From: JACVRW01 sp963765135
Lineage (GTDB): Bacteria > Actinomycetota > Thermoleophilia > Solirubrobacterales > Thermoleophilaceae
Assembly (NCBI GenBank): GCA_963765135.1
Contig: CAVXUX010000002.1
Location: forward strand, 806,001-870,000
Direction: 5' to 3'
Length of the DNA: 64,000 nt
In this document: positions 1-8,634 of the stretch, piece after piece
Layout of the letters: each line of letters begins with the position of its first letter
Position numbering within the stretch: position 1 is the first letter of the stretch
Translations under genes and position numbers: made by a program
Notes under the pieces: generated by a model
Told to the model about the DNA's origin: nothing
Database searches by the model: none
What the model saw: the letters and a program-made list of their open reading frames with translations, nothing else

Positions 1-426
1 CGGGAGAGAAGCGCAGCGTCGTCGGCTGCGTCAGGCCGTTGATCACGGCCGTGTCCTGGAAGCCCGGCAGCAGCCCGAGCGAGCCGGTCCGGAACGTCTG
101 GTCGCCGGCGCAGCCGCCGCCCTTGGAGTTCGAGGCGCAGGCGCGGTAGTGGTAGAGCGTGTCCGGGGTGAGCCCGGTGACGCGCTCGGTCACGTTGCGC
201 GTGTCGGTGCCGCTACCCCCGTCGCGGTGGGGGGTCGAGCTGCCGTAGGACGTCGACGTGCCGTACTCGAACCAGTACTGCGTCGGGTCGCCGCCCGCGC
301 TTCCGTGCGCGCGCAGGGTGGCTGCCTTGTCGGTGACGTCGGTGGCGGAGTCCGTGACACCACCAGCGCATCCGGTCGCGAGCAGCAGCAGGAGTGCGAC
401 CCGAAACGGGGGCGGAACGTCGGCAC
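1..426 (-). CDS. Exported fibronectin-like / sorbosone dehydrogenase-like protein, C-terminus outside window
   Basis: The gene runs off the left edge. From a GTG at 426 the reverse strand reads into a hydrophobic leader ending LLLLATGC, a plausible lipoprotein signal. A fibronectin-like module with a WFEYGTSTSYG core follows, then the start of a six-bladed propeller (QDTAVINGLTQPTTLRFSP) like that of PQQ-dependent glucose/sorbosone dehydrogenases. The GTG and the leader are in different frames; one more C in the C-run near 405 would join them, so a one-base deletion is likely. The neighbouring gene at 461-2591 belongs to the same enzyme family. The function is inferred from family resemblance only, because the catalytic part is missing. 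Confidence 0.6.
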
Positions 427-460
427 GTGGGGTAACTATCCCCTGGCGCGAACGGCAATG

Positions 461-2591
461 TCAATGGCGAACCCGGCGCCGCCCGATCGCCGCGCCGGCC
501 ATGACCAGCAGCATCCCCACGCCCACGCCGCCGCCGCACTGCGCCTCGTTGAACGCCGCGGTGTAGGTCGTGGTCGTCGCCGGAGTCGTGATCGTGTGCC
601 GGGCCGCGCCGCCGTGCAACCAGGACCCGAACACCCACACCTTGCCGCCGGTCCCGGCGATCGAGGGCGCCCGGACCGTGAAGCGGTAGCCCTCCCAGGA
701 GACGAACCCCGCCGGATCGCTCACCTGGATGCCATCGACGGTCAGCGGGAGGCCGTCCGGGTTGGTGTCGAAGAACAGCCCGACGGTGTTCGGGCGCAGG
801 TCCTGGCTGATCGTCCTGCGCAGGCCCTTCGAGTCGATCGCGGTCAGCCGAACCTCCAGGTAGCTCGACCCGGCCGCGTTGAGGTCCTCGGGGGCGGGCG
901 CGTCGAAGGCGATGTGGTTGCCGGACTGCGGGCCGAGGAAGGGATGCGTGTGGGTGTTGTGATGGAGCAGGACGGTCCACTCCATCGAGAACGGGGTCAG
1001 CGCGCCGTCCTCGGGGTCGGTGGCGGACCCGGCGAGCGTGATCCGGTCGCCGACCGCGAACCGCAGGTCGGGATCGGGCGACTCGATCGTCGGCTGCGGC
1101 GCGGTGTTGCCCACGTCGATGCGCACGGTGTCGGTGTCGGTCGCGCCGGTGCTGTCGGTCACCCGCAGCGTCACCTGGTAGGTGCCCGCCTGCTGGTAGA
1201 CGTAGCCCGGGCTTGGCGACCGTCATCGGCGCGCTGCCGTCCCGAAGTCCCAGCTGTAGGTGAGCGCGCCGCCGTCCGGGTCGCTGCTCTCGCTGCCGTC
1301 GAAGAACACGCCCAGCGGCGTGCCGCCGGAGGTGGGGGTGGCCTTGGCGACCGCGACCGGCGAGCGGTTGCCGGTGTACGCGATCCGGCGCACCTGCCCG
1401 GTCCAGGTCAGGTAGTAGAGCGCCTGGCTCGAGCCCCAAGGGCCGAACACCATGTCGATCACCGCGCCCATGTCGTTGCCGAAGTCGGCGGGCGCCCAGC
1501 CGAGCGCGGTCAGTCGCAGGCTCTGGATCTTCCCGCACGTGTAGTCGCCGAACAGGTAGCGGCCGTTGTACTCGGCCGGCCACAGGCCGTTGGGCACGAA
1601 GGCCCCGCCGGTGATCGCCACGCAGCCCGCGCCGCGGCCGTAGTCGAAGAGCGGGTTGGTCATGCCGGCCGGGGGTGCGCCGCAGTTGGTCGTCGAGTTC
1701 GCCGCGCAGTGCCCCTCGCGCACGTTCCAGCCGTAGTCGGCGCCCGCCTTGCCCTCGTCGATCTCCTCCCAGGCGTTCTGCCCGACGTCGTTGACGAAGA
1801 AGCGGGTGCCGGCGGCGTTCTCGTCGAAGGCGAGCCGGAACGGGTTGCGCAGGCCCCAGGCGAAGGTCTCCTGGCAGATGGTTCCGGCAGCGGTGCGGCC
1901 GGTCTCGTTGCAGCGGGCGCTGTCCGCGCCACGGAACGGGTTGTCGGCCGGGATGCCGCCGGCGGCGGTGATGCGCAGCACCTTCCCGAGCGAGCACGTT
2001 GCGGTCGCGGGAGGCGTCATTGGCGATCCCGCAGCCGCTGTTCTTCGCGTAGTCGCAGCCGCCGTCGCCGACCGTCACGTAGAGGTGGTTGTCCTTGCCG
2101 AACCCGAGGTGGCCGGCGTTGTGGTTGCCGCCGGGCGACGGGATCCCGTCGATCAGGACCCGCTCGCTGGCGGGGTCGATCATGTCGTCGTCGCGCAGGG
2201 TGAAGCGCGACACGCGGTTGACCGGCCCGTTCGGCGGGGCGGCGAGCGCGCAGGTGCCGTACTTGTCGAACGTGTAGTAGAGGTAGACGTGCCGGTTGAC
2301 CTGGAAGTCCGGGTCGGCCGCCACCCCGAGCAGGCCGCGCTCGCTCTGCGGGCAGACGCGCGCCGACAGGTCGATCGCGGGCCTGGCCAGCAGCGTGCCG
2401 CCGCGTAAAACGCGCAGCTGCCCGGCCTTGGACGTGACGAGCAGCCGCCCGTCGGGAGTGAACGCCAGCGCGGTGGGCTGGGGACGCTCGCGACCGGCGT
2501 GTCGTCGAAGCCAGCGGGCAGCGTGGCCGCGTCGGCGGGGGCGATCATGGCGAGGCGTTGCGACTACGGCGACGGCGGCGCGCCTGAGCAT
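461..2591 (-). CDS. Secreted PQQ-dependent sugar (sorbosone) dehydrogenase with PKD domain
   Basis: The predicted enzyme is a periplasmic or cell-surface aldose dehydrogenase. Propeller motifs run in order: TALAFTPDGRLLV, SERGLLGVAADPDF, GGNHNAGHLGFG, FAWGLRNPFRLAFD, VGQNAWEEID and GADYGWN. A PKD-like segment (FFDGSESSDPDGG, YSWDFG) and a C-terminal all-beta region follow. The last 35 residues hold QCGGG, a hydrophobic stretch and RRR, so the protein probably ends as a membrane-anchored or sorted tail. The coding frame is broken near 2550, 2480, 2010, 1245 and 1205. The break at 1245 looks like a lost G and the one at 1205 like an extra G. The family call is firm; the substrate is unknown. 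Confidence 0.72.
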
Positions 2592-2608
2592 CGTGCGCCG
2601 GGAGCTAA

Positions 2609-3280
2609 CTACCCGCCGGTGCTTCCCGCAACCGGGACCTGTTTCGACCGGCTCGGGACAACCGCCCCCACGAGCGCGACGAGCGGGACGAACAGGCCGA
2701 CGATGCCGGTCAGCTTGCGTCCTCTGCGGAAGCACACGAAGGCCAGGGCGACCCCGATCAGCTGGATCGGAATCGCGACCCAGGCGTGGCCGTGGTCCAT
2801 TCCGGCCAGGATCAGCACCGCGTCCCAGACGGCGATCCAGAACTCGAGCCCGAGCAGCGCGATCACGAGCAGTCCGGTGGTGACCACCACGGCGTCGATC
2901 GACTGGCGGCCCTTGTCCGCCCAGTAGACGTCCTGGAGGTTCAGCCAGAGGGCGAACTCGTCCATCGTCAGCCCCATGCCGATGCCGAACGCGATCGCGA
3001 CGAACTCGAACCAGGGGCTCTCGAGGTCGGTGGAGATCCCCAGGTAGCCCATCGACAGCAGCAGGAGGATGCCCCAGACGAGATGGTGCACGTGGGTGCC
3101 GCTCTTGGTCTCCACGTCGCCCGGCCACCACGACACCTGCGCGCGGATCATGTGCGCGCTCGTGCGGATGAAGCCGAACGAGCAGATGAACGCGAGCAGG
3201 ATGAGGAAGTGCGTCTCCTTGCCCGGCGCCTGGATGTGGTGGTCGTAGGCGCGGGTGATGTCGTTCCAAAGCTGCTCCAC
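2609..3280 (-). CDS. Conserved multi-pass membrane protein of unknown function
   Basis: This is a 223-residue protein starting at a GTG (3278-3280). It has about six hydrophobic segments, beginning FLILLAFICSFGF and continuing with GILLLLSMGYLGI, AIAFGIGMGLTMDEF, VVTTGLLVIALLGLEF, IQLIGVALAFVCF and GLFVPLVALVGAVV. Conserved-looking polar residues sit in GTHVHHLVWG, which might bind a metal or lipid headgroup. I do not recognise the family. The gene is divergent from the antiporter at 3341 with only 60 bases between the starts, so they probably share a promoter region. The frame is intact. Confidence 0.6.
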   Translation of the reverse strand: MEQLWNDITRAYDHHIQAPGKETHFLILLAFICSFGFIRTSAHMIRAQVSWWPGDVETKSGTHVHHLVWGILLLLSMGYLGISTDLESPWFEFVAIAFGIGMGLTMDEFALWLNLQDVYWADKGRQSIDAVVVTTGLLVIALLGLEFWIAVWDAVLILAGMDHGHAWVAIPIQLIGVALAFVCFRRGRKLTGIVGLFVPLVALVGAVVPSRSKQVPVAGSTGG

Positions 3281-3340
3281 CCCGATCGATCGTAACCTGC
3301 GCTTCCGATCGAAGGGCTCGACTACACGGATCTGGCCATC

Positions 3341-4483
3341 GTGCTCGCCGCCGCCACGGCGGCGCCGCTGCTGGTCGATCTGCTGCCGCTGCCCAAGGTC
3401 CCCCCGATCGTCAGCGAGATCGTCGCCGGGATCCTGATCGGCCCGGTGGTCCTGGATCTGGTCGACGACACGGCGCCGCTGGTGGTGTTCTCCTCGATCG
3501 GCCTGGTCTTCCTGTTCTTCCTGGCCGGCTTGGAGATCACGTTCGACCCCCGCGACGACCGTCACCTCGCGCTCGTCGGGCTCGCGTTCCTGATCTCGCT
3601 CGGGCTGGCGCTGATCGTCGCGCTGCTGTTCGACGCGGTCGAGCTGGTCGGGGCGCCGCTGCTGGTGGCGATCATCCTGGCCGGCACCTCGTTCGGGATC
3701 GTGGTGGCCGTCCTCAAGGACGCCGGTCAGACGGGCACCCCGTTCGGCCAGCTGGTGATCGCGGGCGCCTCGATCGCGGACTTCGCGACCGTGATCCTGC
3801 TGTCGCTGTTCTTCTCGTCGTCGGGGGCGAGCTTCGAGACGACGCTCGTGCTGCTGCTCCTGTTCCTGGGCGTCGTCGCGGTCGTCGGGCTGGTCCTGGC
3901 GGGGGCACGCGCCTCCGAGCAGCTGAAGGCGACGGTCGCGCGGCTGCACCGCACCAGCGCCCAGATCAGCGTGCGCATCGCGTTCCTGCTGCTCGTGCTG
4001 CTGGTCTACATGTCCGAGGAGTTCGGCCTCGAGGTGGTCCTGGGCGCGTTCCTGGCCGGGGCGATGGTGAGCCTGCTGGACCGCGAGCACGTCGTGCGCG
4101 ACACCGGGCTCACGGAGAAGCTCGAGGGCATCGGGTTCGGCGTCTTCATCCCGATCTTCTTCGTCGCGAGCGGGGTGAGCCTGGATCTCGACTCCATGGT
4201 GTCCTCGTTTGACACCATCGTGCTCGTGCCGCTCACAGTGATCGCGCTGTTGGTGGTTCGCGGCGTTCCCGCGCTGATCTACGGGCGCTTCGTGCCGCGC
4301 CGCCAGGCGCTCTCGGCCGGGCTGCTGCAGGCGACCTCGCTGTCGTTCGTGGTGGCGGCCACCCAGATCGGGGTCGAGATCGGCAAGCTCGAGCCGTCCG
4401 CGGCCGCGGGTCTGGTCACGGGCGGCGTCATCTCCGTGCTGGTCTTCCCGGCGCTCGCGCTCAGACTGCTGAGGACGGCGTGA
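3341..4483 (+). CDS. Cation:proton antiporter (CPA2 / Kef-type membrane domain)
   Basis: The product is a 380-residue integral membrane protein with about 11 to 12 helices and the CPA2 pattern: PPIVSEIVAGILIGPVVL near the N-terminus, FLFFLAGLEI, a central ASIADFATVILLS segment carrying the ion-site aspartate, and FGLEVVLGAFLAGAM. It lacks the cytosolic TrkA-N/RCK domain of KefB and KefC. A TAA lies in frame at about 3293 and no ATG follows it, so the GTG at 3341 is the best start; the product may be a few residues short at the N-terminus. Its stop overlaps the cydA start, suggesting co-transcription with the bd oxidase. Exchange of Na+ or K+ for H+ is inferred from the family. Confidence 0.8.
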   Translation: MLAAATAAPLLVDLLPLPKVPPIVSEIVAGILIGPVVLDLVDDTAPLVVFSSIGLVFLFFLAGLEITFDPRDDRHLALVGLAFLISLGLALIVALLFDAVELVGAPLLVAIILAGTSFGIVVAVLKDAGQTGTPFGQLVIAGASIADFATVILLSLFFSSSGASFETTLVLLLLFLGVVAVVGLVLAGARASEQLKATVARLHRTSAQISVRIAFLLLVLLVYMSEEFGLEVVLGAFLAGAMVSLLDREHVVRDTGLTEKLEGIGFGVFIPIFFVASGVSLDLDSMVSSFDTIVLVPLTVIALLVVRGVPALIYGRFVPRRQALSAGLLQATSLSFVVAATQIGVEIGKLEPSAAAGLVTGGVISVLVFPALALRLLRTA

Positions 4484-5784
4484 TCGACGGCGTTCTCGGC
4501 GGGCCGGTCGACCAGGACTATCTCCAGCAGGCGCGCCAGATGCAGGCGATGTCGTTCGCGGTGCACATCCCGCTGGTCTGCTTCGGCATCGCCTTCCCCG
4601 CCATGGTGCTGTTCCTGGAGGGGCTCTGGCTGCGCACCGGCGACCCGCTCTACCGCGCGCTCGCCAAGCGCTGGTCGAAGGCGATGCTGATCCTGTTCGC
4701 GGTCGGCGTGGTGACCGGCACGATCCTGTCGTTCGAGATGGGCCTGCTGTGGCCGGAGTTCATGGCCACCTTCGCCGACGTCTTCGGGCTCGCCTTCCTG
4801 ATCGAGGGCTACTCGTTCTTCGTCGAGGCGATCTTCATCGCCATCTACGTCTACGGCTGGGAGCGCCTGTCGCCCCGCACGCACATGCTCGCGGGCGTGC
4901 CGATGGTGCTGGCCGGCATCACCGGGTCGCTGATGGTCATCTCCGTGAACGGCTGGATGAACCACCCGACCGGCTTTTCGATCCGCAACGGCGAGGTGGT
5001 CGACGTGAAGCCCCTGGCGGCGCTGTTCAACGACAACCTCTGGCACGAGCTGGTGCACATGTACCTGGCCGGGTTCATCGTGGCCGCCTTCCTGGTCGCG
5101 GGGGTATACGCCTTCGGCTGGCTGCGCGGCCGGCGCGACCGCCACCACCGCATCGGCCTGGTCGTGGCGCTGTCGGTCGCCGCGCTGGCCGCGCCGGCTC
5201 AGCTGCTGGTGGGCGACTGGGCGGCGCGCACGGTCGCCGAGCGCCAGCCGGTCAAGCTGGCCGCGTTCGAGGGGCTCGAGGAGACGACGAAGGGCGCGCC
5301 CTTCTCGCTGCCCGGCGGGATCGAGATCCCGAAGCTGCTGTCGCTGCTCGCCTTCCACGACCCCAACGCGAGGGTGACGGGCCTCGACAGCGTGCCGGAG
5401 GACGACCGGCCGCCGACGGGCATCGTCAAGGTCTCGTTCCGCCTGATGGTGTTCATCGGCAGCGGCCTTGCCGCGCTCGGTGCGTGGTTCGTCTGGCTCT
5501 GGTGGCGCCGCGGCCGACTCCCGCGCTCGCTGTGGTTCTACCGCGCGCTGGTGGCCGCGGGGCCGGCCGCGCTGGTCGCGCTGATCGCCGGATGGGTCAC
5601 GACCGAGGTCGGCCGCCAGCCCTGGGTCGTCTACCGGGTGATGCGCACCGAGAGCGCCGTGACCGGAGCTAGCGGGATCCCCGTCGGGTTCGCCGCGCTC
5701 GGGCTCGTCTACCTGGGCCTGGCCGCGGTCGCGTTCGTGATGCTGCGCCGCCTGTCCCGGCCGCCGCTGGAGGTCGGTCCCTGA
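4480..5784 (+). CDS. cydA: Cytochrome bd quinol oxidase subunit I
   Basis: Subunit I of the bd-type terminal oxidase binds the haems and oxidises quinol while reducing O2 to water. The sequence shows the N-terminal haem-ligand His29 (AVHIPL), the GYSFFVEAIFIAIYVYGWERL block, a second candidate haem His in LWHELVHMYLAG, and the conserved GRQPW segment near the end. At 434 residues it has the short Q-loop form, smaller than the E. coli enzyme. The GTG start overlaps the antiporter stop by four bases. Its stop overlaps the cydB start, so a single operon is expected. The frame is clean and the assignment secure. Confidence 0.93.
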   Translation: MIDGVLGGPVDQDYLQQARQMQAMSFAVHIPLVCFGIAFPAMVLFLEGLWLRTGDPLYRALAKRWSKAMLILFAVGVVTGTILSFEMGLLWPEFMATFADVFGLAFLIEGYSFFVEAIFIAIYVYGWERLSPRTHMLAGVPMVLAGITGSLMVISVNGWMNHPTGFSIRNGEVVDVKPLAALFNDNLWHELVHMYLAGFIVAAFLVAGVYAFGWLRGRRDRHHRIGLVVALSVAALAAPAQLLVGDWAARTVAERQPVKLAAFEGLEETTKGAPFSLPGGIEIPKLLSLLAFHDPNARVTGLDSVPEDDRPPTGIVKVSFRLMVFIGSGLAALGAWFVWLWWRRGRLPRSLWFYRALVAAGPAALVALIAGWVTTEVGRQPWVVYRVMRTESAVTGASGIPVGFAALGLVYLGLAAVAFVMLRRLSRPPLEVGP

Positions 5785-6803
5785 TGCTGCCGGACCTCAC
5801 CGCCGGCGTGGCGCTGCTCGCGCTGACCGCGTACGTGGTCCTGGGCGGGGCGGACTTCGGCGCGGGGTTCTGGGACCTGACCGCCGGCGGCGCTCAGCGC
5901 GGCGCGCCGGTGCGGGCGATGATCAAGCGGGCGATGTCGCCGGTGTGGGAGGCCAACCACGTGTGGCTGATCTTTCTGCTGGTGGTGCTCTGGACCGGCT
6001 TCCCCGAGGCGTTCGGATCGATCACGTCCACGCTCGCGATCCCGCTGTTCGTGGCCGCGCTCGGGATCGTGCTGCGCGGCGGCGCGTTCGCGCTCAAGGG
6101 CGAGGCCGCGACGATCGCCGAGGCGCGCGCGCTCGGGGCGACCTTCGCGCTGGCGTCGGTGATCGTGCCGTTCTTCCTCGGCGCGGCCGCGGGCGCGATC
6201 GCGGCCGGCGAGGTGCCGGTCGGCAACGCCGCCGGGGACGAGTGGTCGAGCTGGACCCAGAGCACGTCGATCCTGGTCGGGGCGCTGGCGGTCGCCGCCG
6301 GCGCGCACCTGGCCGCCGTCTTCCTCGGCGCCGACTCGCGGCGCGCCGGCGAGACCGAGCTGGTGCACGCGTTCCGGGTGCGGGCGCTCGGCTCCGGGGT
6401 GGTGGCGGGAGCGCTCGCGATCGCGGGGCTGCTCGTGGTGCGGTCGGACGTGCCCGACCTCTACGACGACCTCACCTCGGGCGCGGGGCTGGCGTGCGTG
6501 CTCGTGTCCGCCGCCGCCGGCCTGGTCACGCTCTGGCTCGAGTGGCGCGAGCGCTTCGAGGTGGCGCGCTACACCGCCGCCGCCGCGGTGGGAGCGATCG
6601 TCGCGGGCTGGGCCGTCGCCCAGGAGCCGTACCTGCTCCCGCCCGACCTGACAGTGCACGAGGCCGCGGCGCCGGACGCCACGCTCGTGGCGCTGCTGGT
6701 GGCGACGGGGCTCGGCATGCTGATCCTGATCCCCGCGCTGACCTGGCTGTTCCGCCTGGCCCTCAGCGGGCGGCTCGTCTACGAGGACGAGCCGCGGCCA
6801 TGA
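5784..6803 (+). CDS. cydB: Cytochrome bd quinol oxidase subunit II
   Basis: This is the CydB partner of CydA, a multi-helix membrane protein that stabilises the haem subunit. Diagnostic sequence is near the N-terminus: LGGADFGAGFWDL, then MSPVWEANHVWLIF and TGFPEAFG. Its 339 residues and roughly nine helices fit the family. The ATG lies inside the cydA stop (TGATG). The 3' end overlaps the small membrane ORF at 6800 through ATGA, so translation is probably coupled through all three genes. No CydC or CydD maturation transporter lies in the window. Confidence 0.93.
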   Translation: MLPDLTAGVALLALTAYVVLGGADFGAGFWDLTAGGAQRGAPVRAMIKRAMSPVWEANHVWLIFLLVVLWTGFPEAFGSITSTLAIPLFVAALGIVLRGGAFALKGEAATIAEARALGATFALASVIVPFFLGAAAGAIAAGEVPVGNAAGDEWSSWTQSTSILVGALAVAAGAHLAAVFLGADSRRAGETELVHAFRVRALGSGVVAGALAIAGLLVVRSDVPDLYDDLTSGAGLACVLVSAAAGLVTLWLEWRERFEVARYTAAAAVGAIVAGWAVAQEPYLLPPDLTVHEAAAPDATLVALLVATGLGMLILIPALTWLFRLALSGRLVYEDEPRP

Positions 6804-6973
6804 GTCGCCTCGAGCTCGCCACCGGCGCCTGCTTCGTCCTCGGGGCGGGGCTGCTGTTCCCGTTCGACAGCACGTTCACGATCATCCCCGGCGTGCTGTT
6901 GCTGCTGGCGTTCGTCGTCTGCGGGGTGTTCGTGCTGGCGAGCCCCGAGCGCCTCGGCGGCGACGAGCCCTAG
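6800..6973 (+). CDS. Small two-helix membrane protein at the end of the cyd operon
   Basis: The 57-residue product starts at an ATG that overlaps the cydB stop (ATGA). It consists of two hydrophobic helices (LATGACFVLGAGLLF and FTIIPGVLLLLAFVVCGVFVL) and a short acidic tail. Its position matches that of CydX- or CydS-type accessory subunits of bd oxidases, but those usually have one helix and no sequence identity can be claimed. Its TAG shares a CTAG with the stop of the convergent nucleotidase gene. An accessory role in the oxidase is inferred from position and coupling. Confidence 0.68.
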   Translation: MSRLELATGACFVLGAGLLFPFDSTFTIIPGVLLLLAFVVCGVFVLASPERLGGDEP

Positions 6974-8376
6974 CGCGGCTCGCGCTCCAGCCACGCCACC
7001 AGCGCCTGGAGGTCGGTGCCGACCTGCTCGCGCTCGGTGCCGCGGTCGAACGGGGCGCGCCCGGCGACGATGCCGTTCGCGGCGACGGTGTAGACCGCGT
7101 CCGGGCGCAGGTCGGTGGTGCCGGACACCAGCAGCCCCGGCTGTTCGGCAATGGCCTTGATCAGGTCGGCGCCGAGCATGTGCATGCGCCAGACGGGATG
7201 CTCGTAGGCCTGCACCTCGAACGCGTCGGCGTAGGTGATCGGCCCGGCGTCGATGTCGGAGCGCGTGTTGCCCGGGTTGAGGAAGGCGATGTCCGCGCCG
7301 GCGAAGGCGCGCTGGGCGTCCACGGCGACCCGGTCGACGGCCTCGTTGTCGAGCCGGTGGTCGGTGTAGCCGATCACCCGGTTGGCCAGCGGCGCGACGC
7401 GCTTGCGGTAGCTCTCGACGAGCGTCAGCAGGTCGGGGTCGGGCTTGATGCCCTCGTGACGCGTGGGCATCACCAGCGCCGACTTCGAGACCACGTCTCC
7501 CGTGGAGCGATCGACCGTGATGTTGACCCTGTCGAAGGCGACGCCGTACGAGAGCGCCTCCACCACCAGCTTGCCGTCGACCTCGAGGTCGAGCCGCGAG
7601 TGGGTGTGCCCGGCGACGACCACGTCGACGGCGTCGCTCATCTGGCGGGCCTCGTTGACGACCTCGCCGGCGGCGTCGTCGCCCTGCTGGAAGGCGCCGG
7701 CGTGGGCGAGCACGACGATCGCCTCCACGCCCTGGCGCTGGAGGTCGGGCACGTAGCGGTTGACCGCGTCGGAGAGGTCCGTCCAGTTGAACTGGCGGGC
7801 GTACTCGGAGAGCAGGAAGTAGGGCGTGTCGGTGGTGGTGACGCCGATGAAGCCGACCTTCACGCCACCGCGCTCGACGATCTTGTAGGGCGGCAGGATC
7901 AGGTCGCCGCCGTCGCGCGTCTCGGTGTTCGCCGCGATGTAGGGGTAGTGCGCGCCCCTCACGAGCCGGAGGGCCTCGGCGCCGCCCTCGTCGAACTCGT
8001 GGTTGCCGAGCGTCCCGACGTCGAAGCCCATCTGGTTGGTGGCCTCGATCGTGGGTTCGTCGTGCCAGTGGCTCGAGATCAGCGGGGACGCGCCGACCAT
8101 GTCGCCGGCGTGCACGCGGATCGTGCGGTCCGGGTGCGAGGTGGCGGCGCGGTTGAGCCACGCGCCCAGCCACGCCGCGCCGCCCACGCCGGGCTCGGGC
8201 GGCTCCAAGTGGCCGTGGAAGTCGTTCACCCCGAGCAGCTGCAGCTCGACGGTGTTCCCGCGCTTGGCGGCGGTCGGCTGGTCGGCGCCCGCGTTGAGGC
8301 CGAGCAGCGCAACGAGCAAAGCGGCCGCAAAGGCGGCCGCCCCAGGCAGCAGGTGACGGCGGTCGATGCGTCGCAT
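6970..8376 (-). CDS. Exported 5'-nucleotidase / 2',3'-cyclic phosphodiesterase family protein
   Basis: This is a two-domain metallophosphoesterase of the UshA/CD73 family, 468 residues, expected to remove phosphate from extracellular nucleotides. A Sec-type leader (RRHLLPGAAAFAAALLVALL) precedes the catalytic domain. Metal-site motifs are all present: LGVNDFHGHLEP, HAGDMVGASP, LGNHEFDEG, VVLAHAGA and AGHTHS. The C-terminal substrate-binding domain holds FLNPGNTRSDI and GPITYADAFEVQ, and ends at WLEREPR. It has no LPxTG-like anchor. The gene is intact and convergent with the small cyd protein, sharing a CTAG at the stops. Confidence 0.88.
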   Translation of the reverse strand: MRRIDRRHLLPGAAAFAAALLVALLGLNAGADQPTAAKRGNTVELQLLGVNDFHGHLEPPEPGVGGAAWLGAWLNRAATSHPDRTIRVHAGDMVGASPLISSHWHDEPTIEATNQMGFDVGTLGNHEFDEGGAEALRLVRGAHYPYIAANTETRDGGDLILPPYKIVERGGVKVGFIGVTTTDTPYFLLSEYARQFNWTDLSDAVNRYVPDLQRQGVEAIVVLAHAGAFQQGDDAAGEVVNEARQMSDAVDVVVAGHTHSRLDLEVDGKLVVEALSYGVAFDRVNITVDRSTGDVVSKSALVMPTRHEGIKPDPDLLTLVESYRKRVAPLANRVIGYTDHRLDNEAVDRVAVDAQRAFAGADIAFLNPGNTRSDIDAGPITYADAFEVQAYEHPVWRMHMLGADLIKAIAEQPGLLVSGTTDLRPDAVYTVAANGIVAGRAPFDRGTEREQVGTDLQALVAWLEREPR

Positions 8377-8463
8377 GGCCGCAAGGTATGCGTGATTTGC
8401 AGGCCTTTTGTAGCCGACTCATGTCGATGGCGTGAAGCGCGTGTGAAGGGGTACTGGTCACGC

Positions 8464-8634
8464 ATGAGAGTCCTCGACTGCGATTGCGGCAAGACGCTGC
8501 AGGCAGGCAACGACGAAGACCTCGCCAACCAGGTGCGCGAGCACGTGGCCGAAAGCCACCCGGACGCGGGGCTCACGGACGACCAGGTACGCGAGCTGGT
8601 CGCCGACCGGGCCTACGAGGCGAGCGACAGCTAG
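8464..8634 (+). CDS. DUF1059-type small protein
   Basis: The gene encodes a 56-residue soluble protein reading MRVLDCDCGKTLQAGNDEDL at the start and carrying HVAESHPD in the middle. The CDCG motif plus the helix with HVxxxHP is typical of the small DUF1059 family found in actinobacteria and archaea. The two cysteines and two histidines could hold a zinc ion; that is a guess from spacing. It stands alone between two minus-strand genes. Its stop shares CTAG with the stop of the GGDEF/EAL gene. Confidence 0.75.
   Translation: MRVLDCDCGKTLQAGNDEDLANQVREHVAESHPDAGLTDDQVRELVADRAYEASDS

Noticed and set aside
213..3269. Very long minus-strand open frame of about 1000 codons
   Set aside because: It strings together parts of two different genes and their out-of-frame shadows; long open frames on all strands are expected at this GC content. 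The real genes are 461-2591 and 2609-3280.
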